Assembly (NCBI GenBank): GCA_964473355.1
Contig: CAYYOS010000073.1
Span: 1 to 12,531 of the forward strand
DNA: 12,531 nucleotides
Origin: CAYYOS01 sp964473355
Lineage (GTDB): Bacteria; Pseudomonadota; Gammaproteobacteria; Burkholderiales; REEB80
Direction of reading: 5' to 3'
Of this stretch, positions 6,841 through 12,531 are shown one piece after another. The notes under the pieces were generated by a model. That model was not told where the DNA came from and made no database searches. It worked only from the letters and a program-made list of their open reading frames with translations. Positions within the stretch are counted from its first letter, which is position 1. Every line of letters starts with the position of its first letter. A program made the position numbers and the translations under genes.

Positions 6841-8132
6841 ATGGAACGGGAACAAGCCCTCAAATTTATGCATGACCTGCTGCGTTTAATGCTCAGCAAA
6901 AAAGCGTCGGACTTATTTATCACCGCGGGCTTCCCGCCCGCGCTAAAAGTTGACGGCAAAATGACGCCGGTTTCCAATCAAACGCTTACTCCCCAACACA
7001 CCAAAGAGTTATGCCGTGCAGTGATGAATGATAAGCAAGCCGCGGAATTTGAAGCCACCAAGGAGTGTAATTTCGCTATACACCCCGCGGAAATCGGTCG
7101 TTTCCGGGTGAACGCTTTCATTCAACAAGATCGCGTCGGGGTGGTTTTTCGCACCATTACCACGCGCATTCCTAANNNNNNNNNNNNNNNNNNNNNNNNN
7201 NNNNNNNNNNNNNNNNNNNNNNNNNNNNNNNNNNNNNNNNNNNNNNNNNNNNNNNNNNNNNNNNNNNNNNNNNNNTTCAACAAGATCGCGTCGGGGTGGT
7301 TTTTCGCACCATTACCACGCGCATTCCTAAATTTGAGGAGCTGGGCTTGCCCGACGTGTTAAAAGATATCGCCATGACTAAGCGCGGACTGGTGATTTTT
7401 GTCGGGGCGACGGGCTCAGGAAAATCCACTTCGCTGGCGGCGATGGTTGGTTTCAGAAATGAAAACAGTTATGGGCATATCATTACCATTGAAGACCCAG
7501 TTGAGTATGTCCACGAGCATAAAAATTGCGTGATCACGCAGCGCGAAGTGGGCGTAGATACGGACTCCTATTCCACGGCACTGAAAAACACCTTGCGCCA
7601 AGCGCCCGATGTCATATTAATCGGCGAGATTCGGGATCGCGACACCATGGATTACGGCATCGCCTTTGCCGAAACCGGACACCTGTGCTTCTCCACGCTG
7701 CACGCCAATAGCGCAAATCAAGCCTTGGACCGTATTATTAACTTTTTCCCAGAAGAGCGCCGCCAACAACTCTTAATGGATTTATCGTTAAACTTAAAGG
7801 CATTCATCTCGCAACGTCTTATTCCGAATAAATCAGGCAAAGGGCGCGTGGCTGCCGTGGAAATTATGCTAAATTCTCCATTCATCTCCGACTTAATTTT
7901 TAAAGGGGATGTGCATGAAATTAAAGAAGTCATGGCACGCTCTCGCGAGCTAGGTATGCAAACCTTTGATCAGTCCTTGTTTGATTTGTATGAGGGCGGG
8001 CATATCAGTTATGAAGATGCGCTGCGTAATGCCGATTCGCTTAACGATTTGCGGCTACGTATTAAACTTCATGGGCAGGAATCCAAAGATCGCGACATGA
8101 TGTCCGGATTGGATCATTTGGATATCGTGTAG
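6841..8132 (+). CDS. pilU: Type IV pilus accessory retraction ATPase PilU, split by an artefactual gap
   Basis: PilU is a PilT paralogue that assists PilT-dependent pilus retraction. The gene is interrupted at 7176-7275 by 100 N flanked by identical 55-base ends. Removing the gap and one copy (155 bases in all) joins the two parts in one frame of 378 residues, close to the length known for Pseudomonas PilU. The merged protein has the N-terminal segment KKASDLFITAGFPPALKVDG (20-39), GRFRVNAFIQQDR (86-98), Walker A GATGSGKST (137-145), Asp box TIEDPVEYVH (164-173), Walker B DVILIGEIRD (205-214) and His box AETGHLCFSTLHA (225-237). The tail after LGMQTFDQSLFDLY is about 44 residues long and extends further than in PilT, as expected for PilU. 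It is probably cotranscribed with pilT. Confidence 0.95.
7121..7330 (+). repeat. 55-base direct repeat flanking an N gap (unmerged contig ends)
   Basis: Bases 7121-7175 and 7276-7330 are identical over 55 bases and directly border the 100-N run. The overlap begins TTCAACAAGATCG and ends GCGCATTCCTAA. Both copies encode the same PilU residues (about 95-111) in one protein. An exact overlap of this kind is the signature of two contigs from a k-mer graph that a scaffolder joined without merging. It is not a biological repeat. Confidence 0.95.
7176..7275. other. Assembly gap (100 N) inside pilU
   Basis: One hundred N bases, a standard placeholder length. The flanking identical ends show the true gap is probably negative: nothing is missing, and the reading frame is restored when the ends are overlapped. 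Confidence 0.95.
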
Positions 8133-8296
8133 TAGAGGTCACAGCCATTTGTTAAGGCCTGTGTGTCGGATTCGAAAATCTCGCCTGCCCACATCACTTA
8201 CAGGAAGAGGCTAGGGCGGCAGGGCCACCGCGAAGCAAAAGTTAATTTGTAACGCAACTAGCGTCAGTACGGCAGATCCCCGGACGCAAAAAAATA
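8133..8296. other. Intergenic region between pilU and the MBOAT gene
   Basis: This 164-base stretch holds no convincing gene. No stem followed by a T-run is visible after pilU. TTGTAA at 8247-8252 resembles a -35, but no -10 follows at the right distance. There is an A-run (8288-8294) just before the next ATG and no Shine-Dalgarno there. Whether the MBOAT gene has its own promoter cannot be told. Confidence 0.5.
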
Positions 8297-9835
8297 ATGC
8301 TCTTCAATTCCTACGCATTTCTGATTTTTTTTCTCCCCTCGGTTGCCATTCTATTTTTTGTTCTCGCTCGATATGCTTCGGCCCGGATGGCCGCTGCATG
8401 GCTGGGCCTCGCATCAATCGTTTTCTACGCCTATTGGAGCCCACGCTATGTCGTGCTGTTGCTGGCTTCAATTATAGTAAATTATGTTTTCGGCTTACTT
8501 TTACAACGCACCCAAGCAGCCGGCGCAACCCGGTTGGCGAAAGTCATTTTGGTCGCGGCGATCTCGGTCAACCTCTTAACACTCGGCTACTTTAAATACT
8601 TCAATTTTTTCCTGGACAGCTTGTCGCACCTAGGCCTGGGGGCGGGCAGCATGTATCAAATCATTCTCCCCATTGGCATCTCGTTTTTCACCTTTACACA
8701 GATTGCCTACCTCGTCGACACCTATCAAGGAAAAGTCCGCGAATCTCGCTTCTTACCTTATTTACTGTTTGTCACTTATTTTCCGCATCTGGTGGCGGGT
8801 CCGATTCTGCATCACGCCGAGATGATGCCGCAATTCGCCCAGAAAAATACGTATCGCTTTGATCTTTCAAATTTCTCACTAGGCATTACCATCTTTGCGG
8901 CAGGTTTGTTTAAAAAAGTGGTCCTGGCAGATGGCATACAGCCCTTCGTTGGCCCGGTGTTCGATTCCGGCGCCTCAGGTGGGCTAAGTGCAATAGAAGC
9001 CTGGGGCGGGGCGCTCGCTTACACCTTGCAACTTTATTTCGATTTTTCCGGGTACTCCGACATGGCAATCGGACTCTCGAAGATGTTCAACGTGGACCTG
9101 CCCCTTAACTTCAATTCACCATACAAAGCCAAAAACATTGTTGAGTTTTGGCGACGTTGGCACATGACTTTGTCGCGATTTTTAAGAGACTATTTGTACA
9201 TACCGCTCGGCGGAAACCGACTAGGTAGTGGCCGCCGGTATTTTAATCTGGCCGCGACCATGGTATTGGGTGGTTTGTGGCACGGCGCCGCCTGGACCTT
9301 CGTGATTTGGGGTGCATTACATGGGTTATATCTGGTGATTAACCATGGCTGGCACGCGCTACGCAGGAAATATTTCAGTGCGCCATCCGGCGCTGGCAGC
9401 ATGCTAGGCGGGGCGTTGGCCTGCCTTATAACCTTTATTGCCGTTGTCTACGCTTGGGTATTTTTTCGCGCGACGTCCGTGGATGTGGCCTGGAACCTGG
9501 TGGCGGCCATGAGCGGCGTAAACGGCTGGTTGCCTACCCCGGAATCACGCGTGTGGGCGAGCGATAATCAAAGCGGTTCAATTTTAAATAGCTTTACCAC
9601 CCTCTATTTTTCTGGCGCGCGGCAGACTTTGTGGATTGCAGTCCTGCTGGGTATCGCATGGTTGCTCCCTAACTCTCAGGAAGCCGGTGTTCAGCTAAAC
9701 CGTTGGCTGTCCGCAACCCGAGGCCGGTTGGTCCGCCATGGATTATTGCTGGGTAGCGTTTTTACATTAATAATTTTGCTCGCCATCGTCAATGGCGGTC
9801 GGGGTGCATCTGAGTTTATCTACTTTAATTTCTAG
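8297..9835 (+). CDS. AlgI-like membrane-bound O-acyltransferase (MBOAT)
   Basis: A 512-residue polytopic inner-membrane protein of the MBOAT family, AlgI type, which passes acyl (usually acetyl) groups across the membrane for attachment to an extracytoplasmic glycan or other envelope acceptor. It opens MLFNSYAFLIFFLPSVAILF, the typical AlgI-type start, which supports ATG 8297 although no Shine-Dalgarno is visible. The core includes YFPHLVAGPILHH (161-173), LYFDFSGYSDMAIGL (246-260) and FWRRWHMTLSRFLRDYLYIP (284-303) with H289. The catalytic histidine is expected to be H329 in GLWHGAAW. AWVFFRA (386-392) marks the late membrane region. The length is near the family norm. The gene is followed at once by an SGNH-type gene, the classical partner. 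No alginate, cellulose or peptidoglycan genes lie in the window, so the acceptor is unknown. Confidence 0.93.
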   Translation: MLFNSYAFLIFFLPSVAILFFVLARYASARMAAAWLGLASIVFYAYWSPRYVVLLLASIIVNYVFGLLLQRTQAAGATRLAKVILVAAISVNLLTLGYFKYFNFFLDSLSHLGLGAGSMYQIILPIGISFFTFTQIAYLVDTYQGKVRESRFLPYLLFVTYFPHLVAGPILHHAEMMPQFAQKNTYRFDLSNFSLGITIFAAGLFKKVVLADGIQPFVGPVFDSGASGGLSAIEAWGGALAYTLQLYFDFSGYSDMAIGLSKMFNVDLPLNFNSPYKAKNIVEFWRRWHMTLSRFLRDYLYIPLGGNRLGSGRRYFNLAATMVLGGLWHGAAWTFVIWGALHGLYLVINHGWHALRRKYFSAPSGAGSMLGGALACLITFIAVVYAWVFFRATSVDVAWNLVAAMSGVNGWLPTPESRVWASDNQSGSILNSFTTLYFSGARQTLWIAVLLGIAWLLPNSQEAGVQLNRWLSATRGRLVRHGLLLGSVFTLIILLAIVNGGRGASEFIYFNF

Positions 9836-9842
9836 GGTTCCC

Positions 9843-10913
9843 ATGAGCTGGGTGCGATTAGGCTTTTACTTCTTGCTAGGAATGCTGATTTCAGCCATGG
9901 CTCTGGAGGTTGCCCTAAGATTTTTGCCGGTCACCCGGGGATTGTTCCGAACAATGGAGACCGAACACTGGCCGCTTCACGCTTATACACCGCATAAAAA
10001 ATATACGTATTCGATGACTTGGGATTTTCAAAACGCTAATGTCGGATACACAAACAATTTTGGGCATTTGGCGCCCTTTGATTTCGTACGAGGTAGTAGA
10101 CCAATCATTGTGCTAGGTGACAGCTTCATCGAAGCGCAAATGCTGGGTTATTCAGACACGTTACAGGGACAACTACAAGGCTTCACCCAATCAAAGGTGC
10201 CCGTGTATGGACTGGGGATTAGTGGCAATTCCATAGCGGAACATCTAGCGGTTGCGGAGTTGGCTAAAACTGAATTCCAGCCTCGCGCCGCGGTAATTGT
10301 AATGATCGATGGAGACATTAGCGAATCCATAGGGGCAAGAATGAATCACTACTTCTTTGAATTCGCGGGACAGCAACCGACGTTAGGCTACCGGTCAAAT
10401 AAGGGCATATCGTTTTCTAGACGAATAAGAGAACCCGTAGGCGATAGCGCACTTTATCGTTACTTGTTTGCGAATCTAAAGTTCTCCCCCGGCGATATTT
10501 TTCAAGGGGTGGTATCTTCCCCTGCCACCGCCAAGCAACCGGCCGTGCGACAAAAAACCCCATATCAAGTAGCGGTGGCAGATTACTTTCTCCGGCAATT
10601 TAGCGTACGCTCGGGCATCCCGGCGCAGTGTATCGTTTTTTTATTTGATTCGGACAGGGCTAAATTGTACGACGAGCGGCTGCCGCCGGCTGAAACCAAA
10701 GATCCCCCAGATTTGAAACAGTACTTTACCGAGACGGCACAGCGGCTTGGCTACCGCGTAGTGGATATGAAAGATCGGTTCGCCGCACATTATAAAATTC
10801 ATCAACAGCGATTCGATTTCTGGCCTATCGACAGGCATTGGAATTGGCTGGGGCACAGGCTTGCCGGAAGTGAGGCCTTGGCGGCCTTAGGGGGCGCCGG
10901 CAACTGTCTTTAA
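9843..10913 (+). CDS. Membrane-anchored SGNH hydrolase-type protein, MBOAT partner
   Basis: A 356-residue protein with one N-terminal membrane segment (about 7-29, FYFLLGMLISAMALEVALRF) and a presumably periplasmic SGNH-like domain. Block I is IIVLGDSFIEAQ (88-99) with nucleophile S94. YGLGISGNS (122-130) fits the following glycine/asparagine blocks. The C-terminal PIDRHWNWLGHRL (328-340) supplies the acid/base pair D330 and H332. Such proteins next to an MBOAT act as the transferase or esterase half of O-acetylation machines, analogous to AlgJ/AlgX, PatB or WssI. I chose ATG 9843, seven bases after the MBOAT stop and with AGGG at 9834-9837, over the in-frame ATG 9792, which overlaps the MBOAT gene by 44 bases and would put 17 extra residues before the membrane anchor. 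The substrate is unknown. Confidence 0.85.
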   Translation: MSWVRLGFYFLLGMLISAMALEVALRFLPVTRGLFRTMETEHWPLHAYTPHKKYTYSMTWDFQNANVGYTNNFGHLAPFDFVRGSRPIIVLGDSFIEAQMLGYSDTLQGQLQGFTQSKVPVYGLGISGNSIAEHLAVAELAKTEFQPRAAVIVMIDGDISESIGARMNHYFFEFAGQQPTLGYRSNKGISFSRRIREPVGDSALYRYLFANLKFSPGDIFQGVVSSPATAKQPAVRQKTPYQVAVADYFLRQFSVRSGIPAQCIVFLFDSDRAKLYDERLPPAETKDPPDLKQYFTETAQRLGYRVVDMKDRFAAHYKIHQQRFDFWPIDRHWNWLGHRLAGSEALAALGGAGNCL

Positions 10914-11171
10914 ACATCCGGTTATTGCTAGCTTTTCTACACCAGCGCCGTTTTTGGGCGTCACCCTAGTGAGGCATAGTGATAAGCTTTCGGAATATTC
11001 CACAAAGGTGAGAGTAGCGCAGAATCTCCAATGCGCGGTCGAGGTGGTTGACGGCACGGGCTTGTCCGTCCTAGCTCCAACCGCTCGTCGCCCGCAGCAA
11101 ACCGCATAGCGTGTAGGCAATTCCATTCATACTGTTCTGATAAAATTTGCATTTGCCCTAGGCCTCTCCAA
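10914..11171. other. Intergenic region before the protease gene
   Basis: This 258-base stretch has no convincing gene; the minus-strand open frames across it have no recognisable protein features and run into the protease gene. A perfect 5-bp inverted repeat (GACGG 11050-11054, CCGTC 11066-11070) lies in the middle. No stem with a T-run marks the end of the SGNH gene. Confidence 0.5.
11138..11146 (+). promoter_or_regulatory. Candidate extended -10 promoter of the protease gene
   Basis: TGATAAAAT contains the TG of an extended -10 and a 5/6 hexamer TAAAAT, ending 25 bases before ATG 11172. No good -35 is present at 16-18 bases. A separate promoter would fit the 258-base space after the SGNH gene. 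Confidence 0.35.
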
Positions 11172-12531
11172 ATGCTCTTCGATAAACTCCCTAAACTATT
11201 CTCTGCGGTACTCGTCGCCGCTCTTTTCCACAGCCCAGCCATAGCCAGAAACCAGATGGAGTTGTATCTGGATCGCGAGGTTGTAGTCAACGAAGTTTTA
11301 GTAAAGTTTATAACCCCCCGTGCTGACGTGGCGGCTGACATCCGTCAGCGCGACGACATTAATATGAGCAAGCGTATCGGTAACGGCAACGTCCACCATT
11401 TGCGCTCCCGCAGCAAGAACGTGGCCGCCTTACTCGCCAGCCTCAAATCCCGGCCTGATGTGGTTTTCGCCGAGCCCAATTACATGGTCAGTATTTCCGA
11501 TATTCCCAATGATTCGAACTTTTCTAGCCTATGGGGGCTGCGCAACACCACCACCGTCGGCGCAGACATCAGCGCCGTGCAGGCCTGGGATATCTCGGTA
11601 GGCTCAGCCGCAAATGTGGTCGGCGTCATCGATACTGGCACCGATTACAATCATCCAGATCTCGCGGCTAACATGTGGTCAGCCCCGACGTCCTTTAGCG
11701 TCACTATCGGCGGCGTGACTATAATTTGTGCGGCGGGAACCCATGGGTTTAACGCCATCAGTCGCACCTGTGATCCGAATGATGACAACAGTCATGGCAC
11801 GCACGTGGCGGGAACGGTAGGCGCGGTAGGAAATAACAGCATGGGCGTGGTGGGCGTGAGCCGCGTGGCGCGCATTATGGCGCTAAAGTTTCTTGATTCG
11901 ACGGGGAATGGCAGCATTTCCGATGCGATTGACGCCATAGAGTTCGCGATTCAAGCCAAGAGTGCGTTCGCGCCCAGCGGTGCAAACGTGCGAATTTTAT
12001 CCAACAGCTGGGGCGGTGCCGATTTTTCGCAAGCATTGCTGGATCAAATTAATCGCGCGGACGCGGCCGATATGTTATTCGTCGTTGCCGCGGGTAATGC
12101 CAGCGCAAATAATGACACGACCCCAGACTACCCCGGGAATTATCAAACTAACAATATCGTATCCGTAGCAGCCACGGACATTAATGACAACCGTAGCTGG
12201 TTTTCAAATTATGGCCCGCTAATGGTTGACTTGGGCGCGCCCGGAGAAGGCATTCTCTCGACTATCCTGGCAAACGGATATGGTTATAAAAGTGGTACCT
12301 CCATGGCGGCGCCGCATGTGTCCGGGGCAGCGGCGCTCATTCTCGCCCAATGCCCGTTAAATACCGCGCAACTCATCAGCAATATTCTGTCCAATGTTGA
12401 TGTGGTTTCCTCGCTTTCCGGCATCACCCTGAGCAACGGACGACTGAATGTTAACAGTGCGATTCGCGCCTGCGCGCCCCCCACACTCCCCCTAGCTCCC
12501 ACCGCCTTATCCGTCACCGCCGCTGCCAACG
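11172..12531 (+). CDS. Secreted subtilisin-like serine protease (S8 family), 3' end outside window
   Basis: The frame is open from ATG 11172 to the window edge (453 residues plus one base). Residues 1-25 form a signal peptide ending AIA. Residues about 38-106 resemble an inhibitor I9 propeptide, from VVVNEVLVKF to VVFAEPNYMV. The S8A catalytic domain follows with D154 (VIDTGTD), H208 (NSHGTHVAGT), oxyanion N309 (VAAGN) and S377 (GTSMAAPHVSG). C186 and C200 lie in an insert between D and H and may form a disulfide. After C434 comes a proline-rich linker (APPTLPLAPT) and then ALSVTAAAN, which looks like the start of a fibronectin type III or similar C-terminal domain. The protein is expected to be exported by Sec and matured by propeptide removal. 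Its substrate is unknown. The start is supported by the signal peptide; the Shine-Dalgarno is weak. Confidence 0.93.
   Translation, partial: MLFDKLPKLFSAVLVAALFHSPAIARNQMELYLDREVVVNEVLVKFITPRADVAADIRQRDDINMSKRIGNGNVHHLRSRSKNVAALLASLKSRPDVVFAEPNYMVSISDIPNDSNFSSLWGLRNTTTVGADISAVQAWDISVGSAANVVGVIDTGTDYNHPDLAANMWSAPTSFSVTIGGVTIICAAGTHGFNAISRTCDPNDDNSHGTHVAGTVGAVGNNSMGVVGVSRVARIMALKFLDSTGNGSISDAIDAIEFAIQAKSAFAPSGANVRILSNSWGGADFSQALLDQINRADAADMLFVVAAGNASANNDTTPDYPGNYQTNNIVSVAATDINDNRSWFSNYGPLMVDLGAPGEGILSTILANGYGYKSGTSMAAPHVSGAAALILAQCPLNTAQLISNILSNVDVVSSLSGITLSNGRLNVNSAIRACAPPTLPLAPTALSVTAAAN

Noticed and set aside
7121..7330. A biological tandem duplication or mobile-element target duplication in pilU
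   Set aside because: The copies directly border a 100-N placeholder and collapsing them restores the frame, which points to assembly.
7296..8132. A separate PilT-like ATPase starting after the N run
   Set aside because: Its first residues repeat those before the gap; it is the rest of pilU after an unmerged contig overlap.
9792..9842. ATG 9792 as the SGNH protein start, giving a 44-base overlap with the MBOAT gene
   Set aside because: The added 17 residues precede a clean membrane anchor and lack a ribosome binding site; ATG 9843 is seven bases after the MBOAT stop with AGGG upstream.
10887..11341. Minus-strand open frames across the intergenic region and the protease 5' end
   Set aside because: No recognisable domains, cysteine- and arginine-rich shadow composition, and overlap with the well-supported signal peptide and propeptide of the protease.
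1..12531. CRISPR array, tRNA, rRNA, insertion sequence, prophage or known defence island
   Set aside because: No regularly spaced repeats, transposase or integrase motifs, or tRNA-like cloverleaf were seen on reading both strands; the only mobile-type genes are parD and the parE remnant.

Overview
The window looks like chromosomal DNA of a gammaproteobacterium of moderate GC. It comes from a draft, probably metagenome-type, assembly: it holds two runs of N, and one of them separates two identical 55-base contig ends. The taxonomic pointer is gene order. yggS-proC-yggT on the minus strand stands back to back with pilT-pilU on the plus strand, an arrangement known from Pseudomonas and many other gammaproteobacteria. 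Nothing in the sequence fixes genus or species.

Layout. 1-940: a hairpin followed by a T-run ends one base before the start of an extended SDR (NAD-dependent epimerase/dehydratase-like) gene with a degenerate cofactor loop. 941-1600: a ParDE-type toxin-antitoxin module with an extended -10 promoter and a strong ribosome binding site. Its antitoxin is intact, but its toxin is broken by two mutually compensating one-base indels. 1660-1701: overlapping inverted repeats where the parE remnant and the minus-strand operon converge. 1695-5723 (minus): a very tight four-gene unit in transcription order yggS, proC, yggT, dynamin-like GTPase. Junctions overlap by one base or are separated by one base. 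The GTPase gene is cut by a 10-N placeholder but is clearly one gene. 5776-8132 (plus): pilT and pilU, the ATPases that power type IV pilus retraction. pilU is interrupted by a 100-N gap that is an assembly artefact, and collapsing the duplicated contig ends restores one 378-residue frame exactly. 8297-10913 (plus): an AlgI-type MBOAT acyltransferase followed by a membrane-anchored SGNH-type protein, which together look like an extracytoplasmic acyl-transfer pair. 11172-12531 (plus): the start of a secreted subtilisin-like (S8) protease with signal peptide, I9-like propeptide, complete catalytic machinery and the beginning of a C-terminal extension. It runs off the window.

Functional reading. 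The minus-strand operon joins PLP homeostasis and proline synthesis to two membrane-related proteins (YggT, dynamin-like). The plus strand is mainly concerned with the cell surface: twitching motility motors, acylation of a glycan or other envelope substrate, and a secreted protease. I see no tRNA, rRNA, CRISPR array, insertion sequence or phage gene. I found no system that I can confidently call undescribed. The best leads are the dynamin-like gene at the end of the yggS-proC-yggT operon, the MBOAT/SGNH pair beside a secreted protease, and the hairpin abutting the SDR start codon. Several oddities are better explained by assembly or sequencing than by biology and are marked as such.
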